This document shows, in pieces, positions 1 through 7,667 of a DNA stretch of 27,469 nt. Within the stretch, counting starts at the first letter, position 1; the number at the start of each line of letters is the position of its first letter. The position numbers and the translations under genes were made by a program. This DNA comes from an uncultured Collinsella sp. GTDB taxonomy: Bacteria; Actinomycetota; Coriobacteriia; Coriobacteriales; Coriobacteriaceae. Under the pieces are notes generated by a model. That model worked only from the letters and a program-made list of their open reading frames with translations. It was not told the origin of the DNA and searched no databases. Location of the stretch: assembly GCA_900756945.1 (NCBI GenBank), contig CAAELZ010000059.1, forward strand, positions 1 through 27,469, given 5' to 3'.

Positions 1-46
1 GATCCAATCCAGCCCCGCTTTCCGCAACAATAGCCTTGTAAAGCAG

Positions 47-799
47 CTATGAGATATTGCCCAAAAACGCCTTGGTACGCTCGCTCTTGGGGTGGTCGAA
101 GACCTCGCTCGGCGTACCCTCTTCCACAATGACGCCGCCGTCCATAAAGACGACGCGGTCGGCGACATCGCGGGCAAAGCCCATCTCGTGCGTCACGACG
201 ATCATGGTCATGCCGTCGCGCGCCAAGTCGCGCATGACGCCCAGGACGTCGCGCACGAGCTCGGGGTCGAGCGCCGAGGTGGCCTCGTCAAAGAGCATGA
301 CGTGCGGGTTCATCGACAGGGCACGAGCGATGGCAACGCGCTGCTGCTGGCCGCCCGAGAGCTGGCTCGGCATAAAGTCGATACGCTCGGCAAGACCGAC
401 CTTGGTCAGCTCCTCGACGGCAATCTTCTCGGCCTCTTCCTTGCTGCGCTTGAGTACCTTCTGCTGCGCGAGCATGACGTTCTTTTTGACTGAGAGGTGC
501 GGGAACAAATTGAACTGCTGGAACACCATACCCAGATGCGTACGTACCTTGTTAAGGTCGACACCCTTGGCGCACACGTCCACGCCCTCAACGATAATCG
601 AGCCACTCGTGGGATGCTCCAGACGGTTGATGCAGCGAAGCATCGTCGACTTGCCCGAGCCCGAGGGGCCCAAGACCACAACGACCTCACCCTTGTGCAC
701 ATCCAGATCGATATCGCGCAGGACCACGTTGTCGCCAAAGGCCTTCTGGAGGTTCTTGATACTGACGACGACCTCGTTCGAGTTATTGGTTTCGCTCAT
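47..799 (-). CDS. Polar amino-acid ABC transporter ATPase (GlnQ/HisP type)
   Basis: This 250-residue protein is the cytoplasmic ATPase of an amino-acid importer; ATP hydrolysis powers uptake through the permease encoded just upstream. Visible motifs are Walker A GPSGSGKS (residues 44-51), the Q-loop FQQFNLFP, the signature LSGGQQQR (147-154), Walker B VMLFDE (167-172), the D-loop SALDPE and the switch histidine in VVTHEMG (H204). Length and motif spacing are typical of the polar amino-acid family. The ATG at 799 has AAGGAGG seven bases upstream. The stop lies 46 bases from the window edge, so further genes of the operon outside the window cannot be excluded. The permease stop is 12 bases upstream, so the two are one operon. 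The substrate (glutamine, glutamate, cystine or another) cannot be read from the ATPase. Confidence 0.95.
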   Translation of the reverse strand: MSETNNSNEVVVSIKNLQKAFGDNVVLRDIDLDVHKGEVVVVLGPSGSGKSTMLRCINRLEHPTSGSIIVEGVDVCAKGVDLNKVRTHLGMVFQQFNLFPHLSVKKNVMLAQQKVLKRSKEEAEKIAVEELTKVGLAERIDFMPSQLSGGQQQRVAIARALSMNPHVMLFDEATSALDPELVRDVLGVMRDLARDGMTMIVVTHEMGFARDVADRVVFMDGGVIVEEGTPSEVFDHPKSERTKAFLGNIS

Positions 800-811
800 G
801 ATAGGACCTCC

Positions 812-2173
812 TTACAGACCGGCGATGTGATCGGCGGGCGTCGCGACAACCTGTCCGGCGCTCTTGGCGGGACGCTTCTTCTTGGTCTCGGCCGTGCCCA
901 GAAGCCTCGCCTCAAGACCGCTCACCAAGCGAGCGAGCGGCAGGGTGATGACCAGATAGAACAGAGCGGCAACCACGTACGGTGTAATGGAGCCCGTCGT
1001 GGCCACGATGGTACGGGCGTTCATGACGATCTCGACCACACCCACGGCGGCAAGCAGCGACGTATCCTTGTAAAGCAAGATAAACTCGCTGGTCAGCGTA
1101 GGCAAAACATTGCGGAACGTCTGCGGAATCATAACGTAGAGCAGCGTCTGGAAGGCATTCATGCCCAGAGAGCGCGCAGCCTCGTTCTGGCCCTTGGGGA
1201 TCGACTGAATACCGGCACGGAAGATCTCGCACAGGTAGGCGGACGAGTTCATGGCCATGACGATGACGCCCAGCACATAGTCGTCAACCTTGACGCCGGC
1301 CAGCGGCAGGCCAAAGAACGCGATGTAGATCTGCAGGAACGCCGGCGTACCGCGAATGATATTCACATAGATACCGGCAAGGCAACGCAGGATGCGCGAC
1401 TTGGAGATGCGCATGAGCGACAGGGCGAAGCCAAAGGGAATTGCCAGCGGAAACGCCACGAGCACGATCGAGAGCGACATGAGGAAGCCTTTGAAGACGA
1501 TCGGCAGGCTCTGGACCAAAATGACCGGGTTCAGGAACAGGCGAAGGAACATGTTGGAATTCCATGCCTCGACCCACGGCTGCTCCTTAAGGTCGGCCAG
1601 GAAGTTATCGAAGGCCGTCACGCCCTTGATCTCCACCGACGGAATCTTGGAGATCTTCTTGGTCGAACCATCGGCCAAAGTGTAGGTGCCGCTAAAGGCC
1701 TCGTCGCCGCCCTCGACGGGGAAGGTCACGCCGTAAACCTCGACACGGAAAAAGCCGCCGGCAGGCGCCGTCTCGCCAAAGTCAATCTTGAGCGTCTGGC
1801 CGTCAGCCTTGCACGTGGGTTTCATGGGCGTACGATCCATGAGGTCCTCGCCCGAGAGCATCGTCAATCGCGTGTCATCGGTACCAAACGTCGTGCCGTC
1901 GACAAACGTCAAAGAAAGACCGCTCAGCTCCTCGTCGGCATCGGCCTGAACTTCCCAGGTAATGCGCGTCTCGGTGCCGCCGACCACATCGCTGCCCGAA
2001 CCGGTGTTGGGTCGGGCGGTAATCTTTGCGGTCTCAAGCGCCTGGGCGGTCGTGGGCGCATATGCCCCCGCGCACACCAGCGCGAGCGCCACGGCCATGA
2101 CGCAGGCTAGCTTTTGGAGCAAGACGGGCAGTGGAAAACGCTGCTCAGCGGCCCCTTTGTTCAGTCGAGACAA
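812..2173 (-). CDS. Amino-acid ABC transporter permease with N-terminal extracytoplasmic domain
   Basis: The C-terminal half (from about residue 205) is a HisM/GlnP-type permease: several hydrophobic helices and the ATPase-contact EAA loop around residues 321-351 (GIQSIPKGQNEAARSLGMN). The N-terminal half is unusual for this family: a signal-peptide-like helix (about 20-45, ending TTAQA) and then about 150 residues of mostly beta-like, acidic sequence that should lie outside the membrane. The open frame extends to an ATG at 2281, but I prefer the TTG at 2173, which has AGGAG five bases upstream and puts the hydrophobic segment near the N-terminus; this gives 453 residues. The binding-protein gene lies upstream behind a hairpin terminator, so permease and ATPase are probably made at lower levels than the binding protein. 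The role of the outside domain is unknown to me; it may dock the lipoprotein. Confidence 0.9.
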   Translation of the reverse strand: MSRLNKGAAEQRFPLPVLLQKLACVMAVALALVCAGAYAPTTAQALETAKITARPNTGSGSDVVGGTETRITWEVQADADEELSGLSLTFVDGTTFGTDDTRLTMLSGEDLMDRTPMKPTCKADGQTLKIDFGETAPAGGFFRVEVYGVTFPVEGGDEAFSGTYTLADGSTKKISKIPSVEIKGVTAFDNFLADLKEQPWVEAWNSNMFLRLFLNPVILVQSLPIVFKGFLMSLSIVLVAFPLAIPFGFALSLMRISKSRILRCLAGIYVNIIRGTPAFLQIYIAFFGLPLAGVKVDDYVLGVIVMAMNSSAYLCEIFRAGIQSIPKGQNEAARSLGMNAFQTLLYVMIPQTFRNVLPTLTSEFILLYKDTSLLAAVGVVEIVMNARTIVATTGSITPYVVAALFYLVITLPLARLVSGLEARLLGTAETKKKRPAKSAGQVVATPADHIAGL

Positions 2174-2241
2174 GGTGGCTCCTATCGTAGAAGTTGCCGG
2201 CAAAACGAGACGGAAACGCTCTCCGTCAAGAGAAGCGCAAA

Positions 2242-2268
2242 GGCCCTCTCCGCAAAACGGAAAGGGCC
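2242..2268 (-). terminator. Intercistronic hairpin between binding-protein and permease genes
   Basis: Arms 2242-2252 and 2258-2268 (GGCCCT.TCCG on both, one mismatch) enclose a five-base loop. On the minus strand the hairpin follows the lipoprotein stop by about 20 bases and is followed by a broken T-rich stretch, so termination is likely partial. It fits the common arrangement in which the binding protein is made in excess over its permease and ATPase. Confidence 0.6.
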
Positions 2269-2290
2269 CGCGCGCAATCAAGTAGCTATT

Positions 2291-3151
2291 TTACTTGATG
2301 TTGTACTTAGCCATGAGGGCGTCGACGGTACCGTCGTCGGTCAGGTCCTTGATGGCCTGGTTGATGTCATCCTTGAGCTTGGTGTTGCCCTGGTTGATGG
2401 CAATGGCGTACTCCTCGCCGGTGCTGATCTGCTTGATGGTCTGGCAGGTGTTGAACTGCTCGGCGGTCAGCTGGCTGGCAACGGAGCGGTTGGTGACTAC
2501 GGCGTCGCCCTTATCGGACTGCAGGGCGCTGAAGCACTCGGTAGCGTCCTTGTAGGGGACGATCTTGGCCTTCGGGAAGTTCTCCTGGGCAAAGGCCTCG
2601 GCGGTCGAGCCAGACTGGACGATGATGGTAGCGTCGGCGTTGTTGAGCTTCTCGCTGTAGTTGTCAGCCGTGATGTCGGCGTTATCGACCTTGGTCACGA
2701 TGGCCTGATCGTCCATGTAGTAGGAATCGGAGAAAGTGACTTCCTTCTCACGCTCGGGCGTGTCAGTGATAGCCGCGATGGAGACGTCATACTTGGCACC
2801 CGAAGCGACGCCCGGAACCAGCGTGTCAAAGTCATTGTTGACGTACTCGACATCCAGGCCCAGCTTGTCGCCGATAGCCTTGATAAGCTCAAGGTCAAAG
2901 CCCTGATAATCGCCGTTGTCGTCCTTGTACTCAAACGGGGCGTACTCGGCAGAGGTGCCGACGGTCAGCGTGCCGTCCTTGACGAGTGCGTACTCCTTGG
3001 AGCCGTCGACCTTCTCGACCTTAGCGTCGTCAGAGCTGCTGGAACCGGCATCAGAACCAGAGGTGGCGTTGGACGAGCCGCAGCCCGTCAGAGCAAGGGC
3101 GAGCGCCATGGCACCCGTGGCGGCAAATGCGCCAAGCTTCTTGAGCTTCAT
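2291..3151 (-). CDS. Polar amino-acid ABC transporter substrate-binding lipoprotein
   Basis: A 286-residue extracellular solute-binding protein of family 3. The N-terminus is a lipoprotein signal (basic MKLKK, a hydrophobic stretch, lipobox LTGC with the modified cysteine at residue 24) and is followed by a Ser/Asp-rich linker. The mature domain starts with the typical block LTVGTSAEYAPFEY and carries GFDLELIKAIGDKLG and AAITDTPEREKEVTFS, all characteristic of polar amino-acid binders. I chose the ATG at 3151, which has GGAAGGAG seven bases upstream; the frame continues 22 codons further but would bury the signal peptide. It is first in the importer operon and has its own promoter at 3209-3237. 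The ligand is not determined. Confidence 0.95.
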   Translation of the reverse strand: MKLKKLGAFAATGAMALALALTGCGSSNATSGSDAGSSSSDDAKVEKVDGSKEYALVKDGTLTVGTSAEYAPFEYKDDNGDYQGFDLELIKAIGDKLGLDVEYVNNDFDTLVPGVASGAKYDVSIAAITDTPEREKEVTFSDSYYMDDQAIVTKVDNADITADNYSEKLNNADATIIVQSGSTAEAFAQENFPKAKIVPYKDATECFSALQSDKGDAVVTNRSVASQLTAEQFNTCQTIKQISTGEEYAIAINQGNTKLKDDINQAIKDLTDDGTVDALMAKYNIK

Positions 3152-3208
3152 AATCAGTCTCCTTCCGGTGACCTCGTTTGATTCAGAGGTCTGCAAAAAC
3201 TGCTGGCT

Positions 3209-3237
3209 ATTATGCACCCGGAATTACGAATCTGCAA
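3209..3237 (-). promoter_or_regulatory. Sigma-70-type promoter for the amino-acid importer operon
   Basis: On the minus strand TTGCAG (3232-3237) and CATAAT (3209-3214) are separated by exactly 17 bases; a TG sits next to the -10 element. Predicted transcription starts near 3202, giving a leader of about 50 bases with no room for a large riboswitch. Confidence 0.6.
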
Positions 3238-3298
3238 TGAGAAAACTGATTGAAACAAACCCATAACGTGAATGGAATACTCTACTTTATGACAGTCA

Positions 3299-4165
3299 TT
3301 ACTGCTGCAATGACCTTAATAGTCTAATTTCAGCTGCATAACCTGCAAGTTCGTTCGGAGTCTCCAAAATAAACGGCAGTGAACGCAAACGGCCATTCGA
3401 TACAATATTCTGCATAACCTGCATACCGCCACCAAATTCCTCGCTGCCAAGGTATCCCTTGCCGATGCACTCGTGACGATCTTTATGGGCGCCACAAGGG
3501 TTCTTCGAATCGTTGATGTGTACAGCATGCAAGCGATCGATACCCACCACGCGATCGAACTCGTCGAGTACGCCGTCCAGATCATGGATGATGTCGTAGC
3601 CGGCATCGTTCACATGGCAGGTGTCCAAACAAACGCCCAGCTTATCGGACAGCTCCGGGCACTTGGCGGCAACGCCCTCGATAATGCGCGCCAGCTCTTC
3701 AAAGCTACGGCCCACCTCGGTGCCCTTGCCCGCCATGGTCTCAAGCAATACCGTCGTCTGCTGTCCCTCAAACATCACCTGGCACAGCGTGTCGACAATC
3801 ATCTGAATGCCGGCGTCTGCCCCCTGTCCCACATGCGCACCGGGATGGAAGTTGTAGTAGTTGCCGGGCAGTGCTTCCAGACGCTGCAAATCTTCCGCCA
3901 TAGCCTCCAAGGCAAACTCCCGCGCCCGCTCCTTAGCGGAGCAGGGGTTATAGGTATACGGGGCATGCGCCACTAGCGGTCCAAAGTCGTTTTGCGCCAT
4001 AAGCTCGCGCAGAGCCGCCACGTCATCCATGTCAAGGTCTTTTGCCTTGCCACCGCGCGGGTTGCGCGTAAAGAACGCAAAGGTATTGGCACCAATGGAC
4101 AACGCCGTCTCCCCCATTGCCCGATAGCCCTTCGTCGTCGAAAGATGACACCCGATCGTTAGCAT
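3299..4165 (-). CDS. nfo: Endonuclease IV (AP endonuclease)
   Basis: Endonuclease IV cuts the DNA backbone 5' of abasic sites in base-excision repair, using three metal ions in a TIM barrel. The 288-residue length matches the family, and the metal-binding residues are visible in order: H68 (AHAPY), H107 (NFHPGAH), E142 (LLETMAG), D181 and H184 (CLDTCH), H216 (VHINDSKN), D229 and H231 (HKDRHE) and the final glutamate in FILETPN. The open frame begins two codons earlier at a TTG, but that codon abuts GGGGGAG; the ATG at 4165 has the same Shine-Dalgarno six bases away and is preferred. The 5' leader contains hairpin copy 1 (4186-4248). No convincing terminator follows the stop. Confidence 0.95.
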   Translation of the reverse strand: MLTIGCHLSTTKGYRAMGETALSIGANTFAFFTRNPRGGKAKDLDMDDVAALRELMAQNDFGPLVAHAPYTYNPCSAKERAREFALEAMAEDLQRLEALPGNYYNFHPGAHVGQGADAGIQMIVDTLCQVMFEGQQTTVLLETMAGKGTEVGRSFEELARIIEGVAAKCPELSDKLGVCLDTCHVNDAGYDIIHDLDGVLDEFDRVVGIDRLHAVHINDSKNPCGAHKDRHECIGKGYLGSEEFGGGMQVMQNIVSNGRLRSLPFILETPNELAGYAAEIRLLRSLQQ

Positions 4166-4181
4166 CTCCAACTCCCCCTCA

Positions 4182-4275
4182 TCAGTTGCGGTGAAATACG
4201 GTCTATTGGTGCCTTATTTTGGCGCAAACAGACCGTATTCCACCGCAAGATATAAAAGGGGCATCAGGGGCAAGG
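4182..4275 (-). repeat. Structured leader hairpin, copy 1 (upstream of nfo)
   Basis: A 63-nt palindrome with arms 4186-4204 and 4230-4248 (18 of 19 positions complementary) and a 25-nt loop. The flanks TCAG on one side and GATATAAAAGGG on the other are shared with copy 2 at 5342-5433. The only non-Watson-Crick position is A-C on the plus strand but U-G in minus-strand RNA, the strand of nfo. The hairpin ends 20 bases before the nfo start codon, so it lies in the nfo leader just ahead of the ribosome site. I do not recognise it as a known riboswitch; it is a leader RNA element or a MITE-like palindrome. Confidence 0.8.
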
Positions 4276-4309
4276 TCCGCCGAGCCCCCTTGAGCACCAG
4301 CACCGCAGC

Positions 4310-5329
4310 CTAGAGCGTCAAGCGAATCGCATCGATTATCTGCGCGCAGCGCTGCGTGGCGGCAAGAGGCATAACGGGGCTTTCAAGCTCTCCCGTCTGG
4401 ACGAGCTGCGTCGCATGCTGAATTTCGCCGTAGAAATCATCGACATCAAACGGGGCATTAATTTCGAGCATTCGTCCGTCGGAGTACTTCACATGGGCGA
4501 GCTCGGGGCGATGGAGGCGCTCGATTTCCACCGAACCCCGTTCGCAAGCAATCATTAAGCGGCTTTCATATGCTGCTTTGCCGTCGCACACCATATGAAT
4601 GGGTATACCGCCGACACTCATATGGATCTCATCGGCCCAACCCACGCGGCCGCCTAATACGTCACGCCAGCGAACTTCACGAGACGAAACATCGCACGCA
4701 CCCGCAAGCAGATCCTCAAACCACCCGACCGCATAGCAGCCCATGTCATATAGACAGCCACCCTGCAACGGATCGAGCAGATAACTCGAAGGGGACTCAC
4801 CATAATCGAGTTTTTGCACGCTTTCGATCGAGACGATACAGCCGAGCTCGCCCGACGCAAGCAAACCCTTCACGCGAGTATGCATCGGACAAAACCGATT
4901 TTTCATCGCCTCCATAAACGGCACACCGCACTCACGGGAAACAGAGGCGATCGCATGGGCCTCTTCTTCATTCAAAACGGCCGGCTTTTCGCACAGCACG
5001 GCCTTTCCCGCGCGCAGTGCCCGACAAGCCCAATGCGCATGCATGCCATGCGGAATAGCCAAGTAGATTGCATCGACATCGGGATCGGCAATCAACGCAT
5101 CATAAGCCGCATCGCCGCTATCGTCAGCCGTGGCATAACTGTGCGCGGCATCAATCGAAAACGCTCGACAAAATTCCTCGACATGTGCAGGAGTGCGGCC
5201 GGCCGCAGCCACCAGCCGTGCCTCGTCGACCTTCTTGAGCGACGATGCAAATCGATGCGAAATGTGCCCAGCGCCCAAAACGCCCCAACGAACCTCACGC
5301 AAATCATCACATGAATCCCGATGGCCCAC
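4310..5329 (-). CDS. Gfo/Idh/MocA family oxidoreductase
   Basis: A 339-residue NAD(P)-dependent dehydrogenase of the glucose-fructose oxidoreductase / inositol dehydrogenase type. Residues 12-24 hold the dinucleotide-binding GVLGAGHIS motif; the family EKP motif is at 114-116 (LCEKPAVLN), and GGCLYDMGCYAVG is the usual start of the C-terminal beta-sheet domain region. The substrate, probably a sugar or cyclitol derivative or a related aldehyde, cannot be assigned. The GTG start at 5329 has a run of six G five bases upstream. Hairpin copy 2 lies directly before the start and copy 1 lies beyond the stop, so the gene is bracketed by the two repeats. It follows the aldo/keto reductase gene by about 90 bases on the same strand. 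Confidence 0.88.
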   Translation of the reverse strand: MGHRDSCDDLREVRWGVLGAGHISHRFASSLKKVDEARLVAAAGRTPAHVEEFCRAFSIDAAHSYATADDSGDAAYDALIADPDVDAIYLAIPHGMHAHWACRALRAGKAVLCEKPAVLNEEEAHAIASVSRECGVPFMEAMKNRFCPMHTRVKGLLASGELGCIVSIESVQKLDYGESPSSYLLDPLQGGCLYDMGCYAVGWFEDLLAGACDVSSREVRWRDVLGGRVGWADEIHMSVGGIPIHMVCDGKAAYESRLMIACERGSVEIERLHRPELAHVKYSDGRMLEINAPFDVDDFYGEIQHATQLVQTGELESPVMPLAATQRCAQIIDAIRLTL

Positions 5330-5341
5330 GACAGCCCCCCT

Positions 5342-5433
5342 TCAGTTGCGACGAAATAGTTCCTGCTATCGCCCTATTCTGCCGCAAACAGGAACTATTC
5401 CATCACAAGATATAAAAGGGTCATGAGGAGCGA
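5342..5433 (-). repeat. Structured leader hairpin, copy 2 (upstream of the oxidoreductase)
   Basis: The same 63-nt design as copy 1: arms 5346-5365 and 5389-5408 with a 23-nt loop, the same outer bases, the same loop core and the same GATATAAAAGGG flank. Relative to copy 1 five base pairs have changed on both arms so that pairing is kept (arm positions 6, 14, 15, 16 and 17). Three further positions are A-C on the plus strand and G-U on the minus strand. The hairpin ends 16 bases before the GTG of the oxidoreductase. The conserved flank overlaps the last codons and stop of the aldo/keto reductase. Confidence 0.8.
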
Positions 5434-6611
5434 GTTTTGCTGAAGACTTTAAGCGCGGCCGTTACGGGGCCAGGCTGGAAACGTCGGCGCGCGTCGTCGA
5501 GACGCTCGGGGATATCGATGTGTTGCGGGCAGTGACGCGCACATTTGCCACACTTGACGCAATTGCTCACGAGCTTGGGCTCGCTCGTGCGCACCGCGCT
5601 CGCCGTAAAGTATTGCGACAGCCCCGTAAACCAGCTGTGCGCATAGCTCGCGTTGTAAGCGGCAAAGCAGCCGGGAATGTTAATACCCTTGGGACATGGC
5701 ATGCAGTAGCCGCATCCCGTGCAGGGCACGCGATTCGATTTTTCAAACTCCGCCAGCACGCGTGCGATGGTATCGAGCTGAGCGGCTGTCATCGAATCCG
5801 GCAGGGCCCGATCGGCCAGCACCGCGTTCTCGTCCACCTGCGCGGTATCGGTCATGCCCGAAAGCAGCATCGTGACTTGAGGATGGTTCCACACCCACGA
5901 AAGGCCCCAAGCAGCCGGCGTCTTCAGGTACGGATCGCGTACGTCATCGAGCACGGCGCGGGCCCGCGGAGGCAGCTTGCCCGCCAGGCGTCCGCCCAAA
6001 AGCGGTTCCATCACAAACACCGCGAGCCCGCACTCGGCGGCTGCTATAAGTCCCGCCGTTCCCGCTTGGTAGCGCTCTCCAGCGTAGTTGTACTGAATCT
6101 GGCAAAAATCCCAGTCATACGCGTCGAGCATCGTCAGGAAGTCCGCCGCACTGCCGTGATACGAAAAACCTATCTGGCGAATACGCCCCGCAGCCTTTTG
6201 GTGCGCAATCCAGTCTTCGATGCCCAACGCCACCACGCGCTCCCACTGGGCGGGCGAAGTGATGTTGTGCATAAGGTAATAGTCGATATGGTCGGTCCGC
6301 AGGCGGCGCAGTTGCTCGTCGAAGAACCGGTCGAAATCCTCCGCGCACTTGCACGAAGCGTGCGGCAACTTAGTCGCGAGCAACACGCGGTCGCGCAGAC
6401 CCAGGCGCTCAAGTGAGGCGCCCACGCACACCTCGTTACCGGGATAGAGATACGCGGTATCCAGATAATTAATCCCCTGCTCCACCGCACGGGAAATGAT
6501 GGCATCGGCTGTCTTCGCATCGGGGTGTCCCGGCGCACCGGGAAATCTCATGCAGCCCAGACCCAGAGCGGATATTCGGTTACCACTTTTGGGGTCAACG
6601 CGATATTGCAC
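5421..6611 (-). CDS. Aldo/keto reductase with C-terminal 4Fe-4S ferredoxin domain
   Basis: A 396-residue fusion of an aldo/keto reductase barrel with a bacterial ferredoxin region. The AKR tetrad is readable as D51 and Y56 (DTAYLY), K81 (LLATKLP) and H115 (LMHNIT). Two cysteine clusters follow near the C-terminus, CTGCGYCMPCP and CVKCGKCARHCP, each able to hold an iron-sulfur cluster. It probably passes electrons to or from a carbonyl substrate that is not known; such fusions are common in anaerobes. The open frame starts at 6662, but the GTG at 6611 has AAAGGAGG a few bases upstream and fits the usual N-terminus (MQYRVDPKSG). The last residues overlap the conserved flank of hairpin copy 2, so the extreme C-terminus may derive from that element. 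Confidence 0.92.
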   Translation of the reverse strand: MQYRVDPKSGNRISALGLGCMRFPGAPGHPDAKTADAIISRAVEQGINYLDTAYLYPGNEVCVGASLERLGLRDRVLLATKLPHASCKCAEDFDRFFDEQLRRLRTDHIDYYLMHNITSPAQWERVVALGIEDWIAHQKAAGRIRQIGFSYHGSAADFLTMLDAYDWDFCQIQYNYAGERYQAGTAGLIAAAECGLAVFVMEPLLGGRLAGKLPPRARAVLDDVRDPYLKTPAAWGLSWVWNHPQVTMLLSGMTDTAQVDENAVLADRALPDSMTAAQLDTIARVLAEFEKSNRVPCTGCGYCMPCPKGINIPGCFAAYNASYAHSWFTGLSQYFTASAVRTSEPKLVSNCVKCGKCARHCPQHIDIPERLDDARRRFQPGPVTAALKVFSKTRSS

Positions 6612-6774
6612 GGCCCCTCCTTTCGCCATCAGCGCCCCGGCAAGGCGAAACACAATGGTCACGCGGCCGAAACATCGTGGAATCGCAATCGAGAACGTAT
6701 CGTAACGCAGCAGAAATCAGGCCGTCACGGCACCGCTTTAACATCAGCAAAAAGCCCGATGAAAGGAGCCACCC

Positions 6775-7545
6775 ATGCCCGCGCTCGACCTTTGGAACCT
6801 CGCCTCCCAGCTCAAAAGCACCGATTATCGCTGGGTCGACCTCACCCATACGCTCTCGTGCGACACCCCGCACTGGTTTGGCTTTAAGCCATTTGAGTCC
6901 ACCAAGCTCTTCGACTACCTGCCCGACACGCCCGAGAACATGCTCGCGCCCATGCGTTGCTTCCAGTATTCGGTCGCCTCGCAGTACGGCACGCATGTCG
7001 ACGCACCGCGGCATTTCCATGTTGAGGGTCGTTCCCTCGGCGAGATCGAACCTATCGAGTTTATGCATCCGCTCTGTGTGATCGACAAGCACGAGGAGTG
7101 CGCCGCAAACCCCGATTTCGTCCTGACCGTCGAGGACCTCAAAGCATGGGAGGATGAGCACGGTCGCATTCCCAAAGACGCTTTTGTCGCCTTCCGCTCC
7201 GACTGGTCCAAACTCGCCAATCTCGAGAACAAGGACGAGGACGGCCAGCCCCACTACCCCGGCTGGGACCTCGACGCCATCAAGTGGCTCGTTGAAGAGC
7301 GCAACATCGGCGCCATCGGCCACGAGCCGGCAGACACCGACCCCGCGTCCGTGACCACACGTGAGGACGCCTACCCCTACCCCGGCGAGCAGTACATCCT
7401 CTCGGTCGACCGTTACCAGATCGAGGTCATGGACCATCTAGACGAGCTTCCCGCCACGGGCGCTGTCATCTTCTGCACCTTCCCCAAGGTCCGCGATGGC
7501 GTCGGATACCCCGCGCGCGTTTTTGCGGTCTGCCCCGCGGCATAA
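6775..7545 (+). CDS. Cyclase-family metal-dependent hydrolase (kynurenine formamidase-like)
   Basis: A 256-residue member of the cyclase family (kynurenine formamidase / isatin hydrolase fold). Residues 71-81 read YGTHVDAPRHF, the family metal-binding block, with H74, D76 and H80; a second conserved stretch is GHEPADTDPAS. The position that is usually the first metal-binding histidine, four residues before H74, is Q70 here, so the metal site differs from classic kynurenine formamidases. The substrate is unknown. The ATG at 6775 has AAAGGAG six bases upstream. The gene is divergent from the aldo/keto reductase and is followed by panE on the same strand, separated by about 120 bases that hold a promoter-like TACAAT and a hairpin. 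Confidence 0.88.
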   Translation: MPALDLWNLASQLKSTDYRWVDLTHTLSCDTPHWFGFKPFESTKLFDYLPDTPENMLAPMRCFQYSVASQYGTHVDAPRHFHVEGRSLGEIEPIEFMHPLCVIDKHEECAANPDFVLTVEDLKAWEDEHGRIPKDAFVAFRSDWSKLANLENKDEDGQPHYPGWDLDAIKWLVEERNIGAIGHEPADTDPASVTTREDAYPYPGEQYILSVDRYQIEVMDHLDELPATGAVIFCTFPKVRDGVGYPARVFAVCPAA

Positions 7546-7623
7546 GCGCACAGCGCAATAGTTTCTTTTTCATAACAGCAGCCCCGCGCGCTCACCAAAC
7601 GCCCCGGCGACATACAATCCATC

Positions 7624-7650
7624 AGGCGCTCCATATGCGGGCGCCTTTTT
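7624..7650 (+). terminator. Hairpin plus T run ahead of panE
   Basis: AGGCGC (7624-7629) pairs with GCGCCT (7641-7646) and is followed by five T, the form of an intrinsic terminator for the cyclase gene. It ends only a few bases before the panE Shine-Dalgarno GAGGAG. A TACAAT -10-like hexamer sits at 7613-7618; if that is the panE promoter, the hairpin would lie at the extreme 5' end of the panE mRNA. Both readings are possible. Confidence 0.55.
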
Positions 7651-7667
7651 GTGAGGAGATGATTCAC

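Noticed and set aside
497..2110. A 537-codon plus-strand open frame opposite the ATPase and permease genes
   Set aside because: It is antisense to two genes with clear family motifs, has low-complexity His/Arg/Asp-rich content typical of GC-rich mirror frames, and has no ribosome site.
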